Shown: positions 6,933 to 16,834, counted from the stretch's first letter. The stretch is DNA of 64,000 bases from Mesorhizobium sp. AR07 (GCF_024746815.1 NZ_CP080525.1:1736001-1800000), one strand, 5' to 3'. Notes: generated from the sequence alone by a model not told the origin. Numbers and translations are program-made.

Positions 6933-9359
6933 TCAGGCGCGCATCCGCTCGAAATTGGCATCGAACAGCGGCACCGCCTGCATGCGCGCCGCATGACGCT
7001 TGCCCAGGAGCTCGATCTCGAACCCGTCGCTCTCGTCGGCGATCTCCTTCGGCACGTAGCCGACGGCGACGGATTTTTTCGAATGATGCGCATAGCCGCC
7101 CGACGTCACCCAGCCGCGCACCGCGCCGCCGAACCAGATCGGCTCGTCGCCGATGACGTCGGCGTCGGCGGTGTCGACGATGAAGGCGCGCAGGCGAAGC
7201 TTGCCGCCCTGTTTGCGCTCGGCGAGTGCCGCAGCCTTGCCTATGAAATCCGCGTCCTTGCTGTAAGCGACGAAGCGATCGAGCCCGGCTTCCAGCGGCC
7301 CGTAGATCGGCCGGTACTCGCGCGCCCATGAGCCGTAATTCTTTTCCAGCCGCAGCGCGTTGAGCGCCCGCGAACCGAACAGGCCGACGCCAAACTCCTC
7401 GCCGGCCGCCACCAGCGCCTGGAACGCGGCGCGCTGATACTCCGGCGCCACCCAGATCTCATAGCCGAGGTCGCCGGTGTAGCTGACACGGCCGACCAGG
7501 CATGGCGCCATGCCGATGTCCATTTTCGCAACCGCCATGAACGGAAACGCCGCGTTGGAGACATCCGCGCGGCTGACCTTGGCCAGCACTTCCCGCGCCT
7601 TCGGCCCGGCGATAGCGAGGCCAGTGAGTTTCGGTCCCAGCGCCTCGATACGAACGGAGTCATCGCCAGGCAGATGCGTCTCGAACCAGCGCATGTGGTA
7701 CTGCTCGGCGATGCCGGAGCCTGCGAGGAACCAGCCCTCCCTGCCGAGATTGGCCAGTGTGAAGTCGCCGATCAGCTTGCCGTCGTCCTTCAACATCGGC
7801 GCCAGCGTCATGCGACCGGGCTTCGGCAGCTTGCAGGCCAGCATCCGGTCCAGCCACACGGCCGCCCCCTCGCCCGTCACCTTGTATTTGGCGAAGCTCG
7901 AAATCTCGGACAGGCCGACACTGTCGCGAACGGTCGCGACCTCCCTGGCGACCTGGGTGAAATCGCTCGAGCGGCGCCACGAGAACTCGTCCTTGACGCC
8001 CTCCGGCGCATACCAGAGCGGCACCTCCAGCCCATAGGCGACGCCCCACTGCGCGCCCTTGGCCGAGAGCAGATCATAGACCGGCGTCGTCTTCAGCGGA
8101 CGCCCGGCGGGCAGCTCCTCATTGGGGAAGCGGATCGAAAAGCGCCTGGAATAGTTCTCGCGCACCTTGGCGTTGGTGTAGGCCATCGTCGCCCAGTCGC
8201 CATAGCGCGCGACATCCATCGCCCAGATGTCGGCGCCGGGATCGCCCTCGATCATCCAGTTGGACAGCGCCAGGCCGACGCCGCCGCCTTGTGAAAAGCC
8301 GGCCATGACGCCGCAGGCGACCCAAAAACCCGGCAGGCCGCGCACCGGCCCGACCAGCGGGTTGCCGTCCGGCGCGAAGGTGAAGGGGCCGTTGATGATC
8401 TGCTTGATGCCGGTGTTCTGGAAGGCCGGGAAATGCCGAAACCCGACCTCCAGCGACGGCGCGATGCGATCGATGTCGGGCGCCAGCAATTCATGGCCGA
8501 AATTCCACGGCGTCTGGAACTCGGACCACGGTTTGTTGGCTTTCTCATAGGTGCCCATCAGCATGCCGCCGCGCTCCTGGCGCAGATAGAGTTCGCCGTC
8601 GAAATCGACCGCATGGATGATCTCGGTGCCGGTCTTGGCGTTCCAGGCAGCGACCTCCGGCATGTCTTCGGTGATCAGGTACATGTGCTCCATGGCCAGC
8701 ACCGGCAGTTCCAGCCCAACCATGCGGCCGACCTCGCGCGCCCACAGGCCGCCGGCATTGACGACATGCTCGGCCACCACCTCGCCCTTGTTGGTGATGA
8801 CCCGCCATAGTCCGTCGGCGCGCCGCACGATGTCCTCGACCTTGGTGAAGCGCTCGATCTCCGCGCCAAGTTTGCGCGCGGCCTTGGCATAGGCATGGGT
8901 AACCCCCGACGGATCGAGATGACCGTCCTCCTTGTTTCTGACGGCGCCGACGAACTGCTTGGGATCGAGCAGCGGCATCAGTTCGGCCGCCTCGCTGGGC
9001 GAGATTTCCTCAAGCTCGATGCCAAGATAGCGACCCTTGGCGACGACGCCGCGCAGCCAGTCGAGCCGCGCCTCGGTCGCCGCCAGAAGCACGCCGCCGG
9101 TCAGGTGTACGCCGGTCGCCTGGCCGGAAAGCTCCTCGATCTCCTTGTAGAGGTTGATGGTGTATTTCTGCAGCTTGGCGACGTTGGGGTCGCCATTGAT
9201 GGTGTGCATGCCGCCGGCCGCGTGCCAGGTCGAGCCCGACGTCAGTTCGTCGCGCTCCAGAAGCACGACATCGGTCCAGCCATGGCGGGCCAGATGGAAC
9301 AGTACGGAGCACCCGACGACACCACCGCCAATGACCACGACCTTTGCATGCGATTTCAT
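6933..9359 (-). CDS. FAD-dependent oxidoreductase fused to aminomethyltransferase (dimethylglycine/sarcosine dehydrogenase-like)
   Basis: An 808-residue protein. Residues 1-370 form a DAO-type flavin domain beginning with VVVIGGGVVGCS. It carries STWHAAGG, whose His46 corresponds to the residue that covalently holds FAD in dimethylglycine dehydrogenase. A linking FAO_M region follows, then the GcvT and GcvT-C folate domains (about 430-800, e.g. YTGDLGYEIWV, RLEKNYGSWAREYRP). Known relatives demethylate N-methylated glycines and pass the carbon to tetrahydrofolate. It lies 57 bp downstream of the MttB-family gene on the same strand, so the pair probably acts in sequence on a methylated amine such as glycine betaine. 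The substrate is inferred. Confidence 0.88.
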   Translation of the reverse strand: MKSHAKVVVIGGGVVGCSVLFHLARHGWTDVVLLERDELTSGSTWHAAGGMHTINGDPNVAKLQKYTINLYKEIEELSGQATGVHLTGGVLLAATEARLDWLRGVVAKGRYLGIELEEISPSEAAELMPLLDPKQFVGAVRNKEDGHLDPSGVTHAYAKAARKLGAEIERFTKVEDIVRRADGLWRVITNKGEVVAEHVVNAGGLWAREVGRMVGLELPVLAMEHMYLITEDMPEVAAWNAKTGTEIIHAVDFDGELYLRQERGGMLMGTYEKANKPWSEFQTPWNFGHELLAPDIDRIAPSLEVGFRHFPAFQNTGIKQIINGPFTFAPDGNPLVGPVRGLPGFWVACGVMAGFSQGGGVGLALSNWMIEGDPGADIWAMDVARYGDWATMAYTNAKVRENYSRRFSIRFPNEELPAGRPLKTTPVYDLLSAKGAQWGVAYGLEVPLWYAPEGVKDEFSWRRSSDFTQVAREVATVRDSVGLSEISSFAKYKVTGEGAAVWLDRMLACKLPKPGRMTLAPMLKDDGKLIGDFTLANLGREGWFLAGSGIAEQYHMRWFETHLPGDDSVRIEALGPKLTGLAIAGPKAREVLAKVSRADVSNAAFPFMAVAKMDIGMAPCLVGRVSYTGDLGYEIWVAPEYQRAAFQALVAAGEEFGVGLFGSRALNALRLEKNYGSWAREYRPIYGPLEAGLDRFVAYSKDADFIGKAAALAERKQGGKLRLRAFIVDTADADVIGDEPIWFGGAVRGWVTSGGYAHHSKKSVAVGYVPKEIADESDGFEIELLGKRHAARMQAVPLFDANFERMRA

Positions 9360-9416
9360 GGGTTCTTCTCTGATATCAGTGAGTTGGATGGGTGAGTGGA
9401 TTCAGGATGGGAGGCA

Positions 9417-10955
9417 TCACGGCTCGCCATGCCCGATCGCTTCCTTGCGCTTGGCCATGTAAGCCTCCAGTGCCTCGCGCACGGCGATATCCATCACTGG
9501 CTCGACATAGTCCTCCAGCGCCTTCTTCCACAGCCGCGTCGCGCGCGCCGTGGCGTCGAGCCCCCCGGCTTCCTGCCAGGCTTCGTAATTCTGCCAGTTG
9601 GACAGCATCGGCTGGTAGAAGGCGGTGGCGTAGCGCTCCAGCGTGTGCGGCTCGCCGAAGAAATGGCCGCCGGTCGGCACCGCACCCAGCGCCTCGACGG
9701 CAAGCTCCGCCTCGTTGACCTCGATCGGGCGCAAGAACTCCATCATGTGCTGGATCATCTCGACATCGATGATGAGCTTCTCGAACGATGCCGTCAGCCC
9801 GCCCTCCTGCCAGCCGGCGGCGTGGTAGACTAGATTGCCGTGGCCGAGCACGGCGCCCCACAACGCCATCAGCGTCTCGTAGGCGCCTTGCGCATCGGCG
9901 GCGTTGGAGGCCGAGCCCGGCGTGGTGCGGTAGGGCAGCCCGTAGCGCCGCGCCAATTGCCCCGAGGCAATGTTGGCCTTGGTGTTTTCGGGCGTGCCGA
10001 AGGCCGGCGCCCCCGACTTCATGTCGACATTGGAGGTGAAGGCGCCATACATGACCGGCGCGCCGGGCCGCACAAGCTGTGTCAGCACCACACCGAACAA
10101 CGCCTCGGCATTCTGCTGCGCCAGCGCGCCGGCCAGCGTTACCGGGCTCATCGCCCCCATCAGCGTGAACGGCGTCACCGCCACCGACTGGCCGAATTCG
10201 GCCATGGTCATCAGCCCCTCGGCCATCATCTCGTCGAAACGGCGCGGCGAGTTGACCGAAATGATGGTGGTGATGCCGGGATCATCGCGCATCTGGTCCA
10301 GTGTCATCCCACGCGCAATCGCCATCATCTCGATGCCGTCCAGCGCCCGGCCTCGGCCGATCGCCGAGACATGGAAACTCTTGTCGGTCAGCGTGAGATT
10401 GGTGAAGTAGGTATCGAGATGGCGGGAATTCGCCGGCAGTTCGACCGGTGCGCAGACCTGGTTGCCGAGCATGTGAATGCAGTTGAAATGCTGCGCCAGC
10501 CGAGTCAGATCCGCATAGTCGCGCAAATTGCCGGCGCGGCGCCCGCGTTCCATGTCGTGCACATTTGGTGGCCCGGCGACGAGGGTGAAGTTGATGGTGT
10601 TGCCGCCCAGATGAATGGCGTTGGCCGGATTGCGCGGCGTCAGCGTATAGTTGGACTGAGTGGTCTTCAGCGCCTCGACAACCAAGCCGCGATCGATGCG
10701 GACATTCGCTGAGGCATGATCGACCTGGGCGCCGGATTTCTCGAACAGCGAAAGCGCGCGTGGGCTCATCACCTCGATGCCGAAATTCTCCAATATATGC
10801 ATCGACGCCTGATGGATCTGCTCGATCTGATCGGGCGACAGCATTGCCATCGGCGGATAGGGATTTGTCACCCGCCTGAGCGGCAATTGCGGGATGGCCG
10901 ACGGCCCCCTGTTGCTGGTGCGCTCGGCGCCACGTTTGCGTCTTGGTTCGTTCAT
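9417..10955 (-). CDS. MttB-family (trimethylamine/glycine betaine) corrinoid methyltransferase, non-pyrrolysine
   Basis: A 512-residue member of the MttB superfamily (TIM barrel), seen from LSPDQIEQIHQASMHILENFGIEV near the N-terminus and GGNTINFTLVAGPPNVHD further on. The frame is uninterrupted by any amber codon, so it belongs to the non-pyrrolysine branch. Characterised members of that branch (e.g. MtgB) demethylate glycine betaine or other quaternary amines onto a corrinoid protein. ATG 10955 is preferred; a TTG at 10967 is possible. It is followed by the dimethylglycine-dehydrogenase-like gene. No MtgC-type corrinoid protein is in the window, so how the methyl group leaves is open. Confidence 0.85.
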   Translation of the reverse strand: MNEPRRKRGAERTSNRGPSAIPQLPLRRVTNPYPPMAMLSPDQIEQIHQASMHILENFGIEVMSPRALSLFEKSGAQVDHASANVRIDRGLVVEALKTTQSNYTLTPRNPANAIHLGGNTINFTLVAGPPNVHDMERGRRAGNLRDYADLTRLAQHFNCIHMLGNQVCAPVELPANSRHLDTYFTNLTLTDKSFHVSAIGRGRALDGIEMMAIARGMTLDQMRDDPGITTIISVNSPRRFDEMMAEGLMTMAEFGQSVAVTPFTLMGAMSPVTLAGALAQQNAEALFGVVLTQLVRPGAPVMYGAFTSNVDMKSGAPAFGTPENTKANIASGQLARRYGLPYRTTPGSASNAADAQGAYETLMALWGAVLGHGNLVYHAAGWQEGGLTASFEKLIIDVEMIQHMMEFLRPIEVNEAELAVEALGAVPTGGHFFGEPHTLERYATAFYQPMLSNWQNYEAWQEAGGLDATARATRLWKKALEDYVEPVMDIAVREALEAYMAKRKEAIGHGEP

Positions 10956-11167
10956 GCCTGATATCAAAGCCCTGGCAAACCGGGCAAGCTGTCAGAAATA
11001 CGCCATTTGCGGGCGTGATTTTAGCCACGGCGGCATTTCTTCAATAGCTGTTTAGAAAAAGCGACTAAATACGTCGGATTATCAATACGGTATCGAGCGA
11101 CGCCGACGACGAAGCGTTAATGGACGCAGCAAGATTCCTTTTATGTTTTCGGTCTATTGCTCATCCA

Positions 11168-11758
11168 ATGCGTAGTTCGAGTTTTAGTAAAATTGGTGCG
11201 GTTTGCGTGCTGCTGGCATTGTCGGCCTGCGCCACCGCGCCCAGTCACATCAACAATGTCTGCGCCGTCTTCGATCAGAACGATGGCTGGTTCGACAATT
11301 GGCAATCGGCCGCCGAACGCACACAGCGGAAATACGGCGTGCCGGTTCCCGTGCTGATGGCGACGGTGCGCAAGGAATCCGGCTTCAAGAGCAATGCCCG
11401 GCCGCCGCGCACCAAGCTGTTCGGCTTCATCCCCTGGAAACGTGTCTCGTCGGCCACCGGCTTTTCGCAAGCCCTGGACGGCACCTGGTCGCAATATCAG
11501 CGGGAAACCGGCAACTGGGCGGCGCGGCGGACGAAATTCGCCGACGCCGTCGATTTCGTCGGCTGGTATCACTCCAAGACATCGGACACGTATGGCGTCG
11601 CGCGCAACGACACCTACAATCTCTATCTCGCCTACTATCTCGGCTGGACCGCCTATGGCCGCGGCAATCGCGGCGATGCCGGCGTGCAGGGCTATGCCCG
11701 GGCCACCGAAAAGATGGCGCGGGACTATGCGCAGCAGTTGAGCCAGTGCGGCAGCTGA
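11168..11758 (+). CDS. Lipoprotein lytic transglycosylase-like (SLT domain)
   Basis: 196 residues from ATG 11168. The N-terminus is a lipoprotein signal with lipobox LSAC (Cys20), so the protein is probably tethered to a membrane facing the periplasm. The remainder matches SLT-type folds: VPVLMATVRKESGFKSNARPP carries the catalytic Glu (about residue 65), followed by ATGFSQALDGTW and NLYLAYYLGWTAYGRG. Such enzymes cleave peptidoglycan glycan strands. No strong ribosome site is visible, so the start is chosen for the signal peptide; an in-frame ATG at 11120 exists. It converges on the ABC ATPase gene. Confidence 0.82.
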   Translation: MRSSSFSKIGAVCVLLALSACATAPSHINNVCAVFDQNDGWFDNWQSAAERTQRKYGVPVPVLMATVRKESGFKSNARPPRTKLFGFIPWKRVSSATGFSQALDGTWSQYQRETGNWAARRTKFADAVDFVGWYHSKTSDTYGVARNDTYNLYLAYYLGWTAYGRGNRGDAGVQGYARATEKMARDYAQQLSQCGS

Positions 11759-11786
11759 AAGATCTGCCGCGGTAACGTCGTTCCGG

Positions 11787-14540
11787 TCAGCGCGGCTTCT
11801 TGCCGAACACCTTGATGTATTCAGCCTCGCCACCCTTGGCGAGCGCCTTGGCCTGCTTGACCCAGTCGTCGCGCTCGATACGGCCGTGAAACTTCAGATG
11901 GTCGTCGACCCACTCGCGCTCGGCCTTCTTCCACGCCGCGACCTGCGCGTAGGTGAAGATGCCGAGACCATTCAGGATGCCTTCGATCTTCGGGCCGACG
12001 CCGGCGATCAGCTTCAGATCGTCGGGCTCGGCAGGCTTGCCGATGCCTGATGGTCGATTCTTGTCGACGGCGCTGGCGCCGGTCAGCGGAGCGGCCGTCT
12101 GGTTTGGTTTGGTCGGCCTCGCGGCCCGCCCGCCCGCCGGTGCCACGCGTGCATTCTCCGCCTGACGACCGTCGCCAAGCGTTCTTGGCGTGAACGGCGC
12201 GGAGGTGGCATTGGCATCGGTCGCTGGCCCGCCGGTTTCCGAAACCTCGTCGCGAACCTCGTGTTGGCGGGCTCGTGAAACGGCTTCCGTTTCCTCGGCG
12301 GCCTGCCCCACCGCGTCGGCTTCCGCGCTCGCCGTCTTGCCGTGCGGCCGGTTGGGCGGCGTGCCGACAAGTCCCGGGCCGACGCCACGCGGCCCGTCTT
12401 CCGGCACGCCCTCATGTGCCGCATGTTCCTTGTCGAACTTGATCACCGGCTCCATCTTGGCCAGCACGTCGTCGGCCAGCCAGCACAGGCTCATATGGCC
12501 ATCGCCGAGATGCTTGACCGGCGGCACCTTGGTCTCGCACAGATTGTCCGGCACCAGCTTCTTGTAGCCGCAGCGCGTCTGGAACGGGCAGCCCGACGGC
12601 GGGTTCATCGCCGAAGGAATGTCGCCTTCCAGCACGATGTGGCGCTTGACCACGCTGGTGTCGGCGATCGGGATCGCCGACAGCAGCGCCTCGGTATAGG
12701 GGTGATAGGGCGGCGCGAAGATCTGGTCGGTCGTGCCTTGCTCGACGATATAGCCGAGATACATTACGACGACGCGGTCGGCGATGTAGCGCACGACCGA
12801 CAGATCGTGGCTGATGAACAGCATCGTCGTCTTGTTCTTGCGCTGGATGTCCATCAGCAGCTCAGTCACCGCCGCCTGCACCGAGACGTCGAGGGCCGAG
12901 ACCGGCTCGTCGGCCACCACCACCTTGGCGTCGCCGGCAAAGGCCCGGGCCACTCCGATGCGCTGCTTCTGGCCACCTGAAAGCTGGCGTGGCTTGCGGG
13001 TCTCGAAAGCCCTGGGCAGCTTCACCAGGTCGAGCAGTTCCAGCATGCGCTTGCGGCGGTCGGCAACCGTCTTGCCGACATTGAATTTCTCCAGCGTGCG
13101 GATGATCTGCGAACCGACAGAATGGCTGGGATTGAGCGTGTCGAACGGGTTCTGGAATACCATCTGGATCGACGACACGGTTTCGACACTGCGGCGCTCA
13201 ATGCCGGTCGACTGGATTTCCTTGTTGCCCAGCGTCACCGTGCCGGCACTTGCCGTCTCCAGCCCAAGCAGCACCTTGGCCAGCGTCGACTTTCCGCAGC
13301 CGGATTCGCCGACGATGGCGACGGTCTCGGATTCGCGCGCCATGAACGAGATCGTCTCGTTGGCCTTGACGACACGGCCTTCGCTCGAGCCGAACACCTC
13401 GCTGCCACCGACCTTGTAGTATTTTCTCAGATCCTCGATCTTGAGCACCGGCGCGCCGGGCACGACGCGCTCATTGACCTTCTTGGCGCCGGGCGGCAGC
13501 GCTTCCCAGTCGATCTCGTTGAAGCGCACGCAGCGCGAGAAATGGCCTTCGTGACCCGCGACCTCGATCATCGGGATTTCGGCGGCGTTGCAGACGCCCT
13601 CGACGAAATGGTGGCAGCGCGGGCCGAAATTGCAGCCCTTCGGCCGCTCATGCGGCAGCGGCAGCTGTCCGGGAATGGAGATCAGCGGCCGCGAGTTCTT
13701 GTCGGCGCCGGGCAGCGGGATTGAGCGGAACAGCCCTTGCGTATAGGGATGGCGCATCCGGTCGAACACGTCCTTGATCTTGCCGGTCTCCACCGCTTCG
13801 CCGGAATACATCACGGTGATGCGGTCGCAGGTTTCGAGGATCAGGCCGAGATTATGCGACACGAAGATCATCGAGGTGCCGAACTTCTCGCCCAGCCCCT
13901 TGACCAGATCGACAATGCCCGCCTCGACCGTCACGTCGAGCGCCGTCGTCGGCTCGTCGAGCAAAAGCAGCGCCGGCTTCGACAACAGCGCCATGGCAAT
14001 GACGATGCGCTGCTGCTGGCCGCCGGAGAGCTGGTGCGGATAGGAGCGCATCATGCGCTCGGGGTCGGGCAGCTTGACCGAGCGCACCATGTCCAGGGCA
14101 CGTTTATAGGCTTCTTCCTTCGACACCTTGTCGTGGATCAGCGGCACTTCCATCAGCTGCTGGCCGACCTTCATCGCCGGGTTGAGGCTCGCCATCGGCT
14201 CCTGGTAGATCATCGCGATCTTGTTGCCGCGAATGGAGCGCAGCTCCTCATCGGAGAGCTCGCCCATGTCCTTGCCCTGGAACTTGATCTTGCCGCCGAC
14301 TATCTTTCCGATGTTGGAAAGGTCGCGCATGATGCCGAGCGACACCGTCGACTTGCCGCAGCCGGATTCGCCGACGATGCCCATCGCCTCGCCCGGCATG
14401 ACCGTGCATGAAAAATCCATGACGGCCGGGATCTCGCCCTTACGGGTGAAGAAGGAGATCGACAGGTTCTCGATCTCGATGATCGGCCCATTGGTCGGCC
14501 CAGGGGTCGGTTTGGCGGGATTTCGAACTGCCTCATTCAT
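11787..14540 (-). CDS. Fused dual ABC ATPase of a dipeptide/oligopeptide importer with C-terminal helix-hairpin-helix domain
   Basis: A 917-residue chain with two complete OppD/OppF-type ATPases. The first (about 20-340) has Walker A GESGCGKST and signature LSGGQQQR. The second (about 360-670) has GESGCGKST, LSGGQKQR and VVADEPVSALD. Each ends in the oligopeptide C-terminal Cys-rich motif (CNFGPRCHH, CPFQTRCGY). Residues about 685-837 are a low-complexity linker, and the last 80 residues (LKLIAGVGPKIEGILNGLG, then DDWVKQAKALAKGGEAEY) form a helix-hairpin-helix module. ATG 14540 has GGAG 8 nt upstream, so it is preferred to an in-frame start at 14588. It is the last gene of the importer operon. 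Confidence 0.9.
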   Translation of the reverse strand: MNEAVRNPAKPTPGPTNGPIIEIENLSISFFTRKGEIPAVMDFSCTVMPGEAMGIVGESGCGKSTVSLGIMRDLSNIGKIVGGKIKFQGKDMGELSDEELRSIRGNKIAMIYQEPMASLNPAMKVGQQLMEVPLIHDKVSKEEAYKRALDMVRSVKLPDPERMMRSYPHQLSGGQQQRIVIAMALLSKPALLLLDEPTTALDVTVEAGIVDLVKGLGEKFGTSMIFVSHNLGLILETCDRITVMYSGEAVETGKIKDVFDRMRHPYTQGLFRSIPLPGADKNSRPLISIPGQLPLPHERPKGCNFGPRCHHFVEGVCNAAEIPMIEVAGHEGHFSRCVRFNEIDWEALPPGAKKVNERVVPGAPVLKIEDLRKYYKVGGSEVFGSSEGRVVKANETISFMARESETVAIVGESGCGKSTLAKVLLGLETASAGTVTLGNKEIQSTGIERRSVETVSSIQMVFQNPFDTLNPSHSVGSQIIRTLEKFNVGKTVADRRKRMLELLDLVKLPRAFETRKPRQLSGGQKQRIGVARAFAGDAKVVVADEPVSALDVSVQAAVTELLMDIQRKNKTTMLFISHDLSVVRYIADRVVVMYLGYIVEQGTTDQIFAPPYHPYTEALLSAIPIADTSVVKRHIVLEGDIPSAMNPPSGCPFQTRCGYKKLVPDNLCETKVPPVKHLGDGHMSLCWLADDVLAKMEPVIKFDKEHAAHEGVPEDGPRGVGPGLVGTPPNRPHGKTASAEADAVGQAAEETEAVSRARQHEVRDEVSETGGPATDANATSAPFTPRTLGDGRQAENARVAPAGGRAARPTKPNQTAAPLTGASAVDKNRPSGIGKPAEPDDLKLIAGVGPKIEGILNGLGIFTYAQVAAWKKAEREWVDDHLKFHGRIERDDWVKQAKALAKGGEAEYIKVFGKKPR

Positions 14541-14588
14541 GGGTCGCTCCAATCCAAATTTTACCAGACGCGGGCCAGAGCCCGTCAA

Positions 14589-15746
14589 TCAGTCTTTCAT
14601 CGATTGTTCGCGCAGCGAGTCGGCGAGCAGGTTCAAGCCCAGCACGAACGACATCAGCGCGATCGTCGGCGGCAGCGCCGGGTGGATGAAGGAGCGCAGC
14701 AGGCGGCTGGCGTCCTTGATCGCGGTGCCCCAGTCCGGGCTTTCCGGCGCCAGCCCAAGGCCGAAATAGCCGAGCGTGCCGAGCAGGATGGTGGTGTAGC
14801 CGATGCGCAGGCAGGCATCGACGATCAGCGGCCCGCGCGCATTTGGCAGGATCTCCCACAGCATGATGTACCAGGGCGATTCACCGCGCGTCTGCGCCGC
14901 CGCCACATAGTCGCGCGTCTTGATGTCCATCACCAGGCCGCGCACGATGCGGAACACACCGGGGCTGGAGGCAAACACCACCGCCACGAAGATGTTGAGC
15001 TGGTTGGGATCGATATGCACGATGTGCAGCGGGTCCTTGTCGAACACAAGGCCGAGGTAGATCCAGCCGCCGACGATCAGCGTGATGCCGAGAAGGATGT
15101 ACAGCCGGTCCGGCCGGTTCTTGTAGCGCGTCCAGAACAGCACGCTGAAGAAGATGATCGGAAACAGGAAGAACACGCCGGCCATCGCATAGGGGATCGG
15201 CGTGTCCATGATGCCCGGCGTCACCAGCAGGTAGAACAGCAGGATCACCGGGAAGGCCAGCACGAGGTTGGCCAGGAACGACAGCACCGTGTCGATCTTG
15301 CCACCATAATAGCCCGCCGGCAGGCCGAGCGTGATGCCGACCATCAGCGCGAAGCCGGTTGCGGCAGGCGCGATGATCAGCACGATCTGGCTGCCATAGA
15401 CCATGCGCGAAAACACGTCGCGCGCCAGCTTGTCGCCGCCGAACAGATAGGTCAGTCCCGATTGCGGCTCGATGGCGCCCGGCAGCACGTCCTTCATGAT
15501 TGGGACCTGGGCCAGCGGATCGAAGGGTGAGATGGTCGCGGCGAAGATCGCCGTGAACAGCCAGAACAGGCAGATGCCGACGCCGACGATGCCGACGCCG
15601 CTGTCGAACAGTTGGCCGTAGAGCGCCAGCTTCTTCTTGTAGGCGAAGCTCGTTCCCATGACGATGAGGAGTGCGATCCAGACGGGCCAGAAGCGCGACA
15701 GCACTTCGAGAACCACGGTGAAGCCACTGATGTATTGAACCGGCAT
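14589..15746 (-). CDS. ABC transporter permease, DppC/OppC-like
   Basis: A 385-residue inner-membrane protein with about six to seven hydrophobic segments. Its cytoplasmic coupling loop TRGESPWYIMLWEILPNARGPL is the EAA motif of peptide-importer permeases. The usual DppC N-terminal region is enlarged by extra helices between about residues 165 and 235 (FFLFPIIFFSVLFW, LYILLGITLIVGG). It forms the translocation channel with the upstream permease. The start ATG 15746 is 12 bp from the upstream stop, consistent with co-transcription. Confidence 0.9.
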   Translation of the reverse strand: MPVQYISGFTVVLEVLSRFWPVWIALLIVMGTSFAYKKKLALYGQLFDSGVGIVGVGICLFWLFTAIFAATISPFDPLAQVPIMKDVLPGAIEPQSGLTYLFGGDKLARDVFSRMVYGSQIVLIIAPAATGFALMVGITLGLPAGYYGGKIDTVLSFLANLVLAFPVILLFYLLVTPGIMDTPIPYAMAGVFFLFPIIFFSVLFWTRYKNRPDRLYILLGITLIVGGWIYLGLVFDKDPLHIVHIDPNQLNIFVAVVFASSPGVFRIVRGLVMDIKTRDYVAAAQTRGESPWYIMLWEILPNARGPLIVDACLRIGYTTILLGTLGYFGLGLAPESPDWGTAIKDASRLLRSFIHPALPPTIALMSFVLGLNLLADSLREQSMKD

Positions 15747-15758
15747 CCGCTTCGCCCC

Positions 15759-16793
15759 CTACTGAACTCTGATACGCGGATTGAGGAACGCGTAGCCGAC
15801 ATCGGAAATGAGCTGCGTGATCAAGACGATGAACACCGAGACCAGCGAGCAGCCGAGCAGCAGGTCGATGTCGTTGTTGCCGGCCGCCTCGACCAGCGTG
15901 TAGCCAAAACCCTGGTAGCGGAACATCACCTCGACGATGACGACGCCGGTGAGCAACCAGGGAAACTGCAGCATGATGACCGTGAACGGCGCGATCAGCG
16001 CATTGCGCAACGCGTGCTTCACCACCACGTTGCCGAAGGAGAGACCCTTCAATCGGGCGGTGCGGATATATTGCTGCGTCATCACCTCGACCATCGAAGC
16101 GCGCGTCATGCGGGCGATGTAGCCGATGCCGTAGATCGCCAGCGTCATCACCGGCAGGGTGAAATTGTAGAAGGTGATGCCCTGGCTCGCCGAAGCCGCC
16201 GAACCGTTCAGCCAGCCAAGCCATGAGGCGAAGATGACGGTGAAGATGACGCCCGACACATATTCGGGTGTCGCCGTCGAGGCGATCGAGGCCACCGACA
16301 GCACGCGGTCGGTTCGCGACCCCTCGCGCATGCCGGCCAGAATGCCGATCAAAAGCGAGATCGGGACCATCACCGCCAGCACCCAGAACATCAGGATGCC
16401 GGTGGCGCCGAGGGCGGGAAACAGTTTCGAGGCGACCGTTGCCTTGAACTTGGTCGAGCAGCCGAAATCGCCCTCGAAGACACCGGCGAAGGTCGGCACG
16501 ATCGGGTCATTGCAGAAGCTGAAACGCTGCGCCGGCTTGCCGGTCGCCGGATCGGTCACCGGCTGCTTGGGCACGACGCCAAGCCACTGCCCGTAGCGGA
16601 CGAAGAAATTCTGCCGGTAGCCATGACTGACCAGCCAGCTCTCGAGCTGCTCGGCCGACGTATGCATTTCGGTCTGGCTGATCGCCAGCTTCTTCAGATT
16701 GGGTTCGAGGTTGATCAGGAAGAAGACGACCATGGTCAGGCACAGCATCGTCAAAGCCATGGTGCCAAGGCGCCTGATAACGAAAGAAAGCAT
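15759..16793 (-). CDS. ABC transporter permease, DppB/OppB-like
   Basis: 344 residues with an N-terminal membrane helix, a large periplasmic loop (about 30-125), then five further helices. The C-terminal part has the DppB pattern: RTARLKGLSFGNVVVKHALRNALIAP is the EAA coupling loop, and VVIVEVMFRYQGFGYTLVEA is characteristic. The loop contains two cysteines (FSFCNDP, GDFGCSTKF) that may form a disulfide. It partners with the DppC-like permease 12 bp downstream. A 225-bp gap with an attenuator-like hairpin separates it from the binding-protein gene upstream. Confidence 0.9.
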   Translation of the reverse strand: MLSFVIRRLGTMALTMLCLTMVVFFLINLEPNLKKLAISQTEMHTSAEQLESWLVSHGYRQNFFVRYGQWLGVVPKQPVTDPATGKPAQRFSFCNDPIVPTFAGVFEGDFGCSTKFKATVASKLFPALGATGILMFWVLAVMVPISLLIGILAGMREGSRTDRVLSVASIASTATPEYVSGVIFTVIFASWLGWLNGSAASASQGITFYNFTLPVMTLAIYGIGYIARMTRASMVEVMTQQYIRTARLKGLSFGNVVVKHALRNALIAPFTVIMLQFPWLLTGVVIVEVMFRYQGFGYTLVEAAGNNDIDLLLGCSLVSVFIVLITQLISDVGYAFLNPRIRVQ

Positions 16794-16834
16794 GGCGGTC
16801 CCCTGCCGATGGGTTGGGGTTCGAGCCGGCTATG

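Noticed and set aside
9417..10955. Pyrrolysine-containing trimethylamine methyltransferase
   Set aside because: The frame has no internal amber codon, so the protein is a standard-code member of the MttB superfamily.
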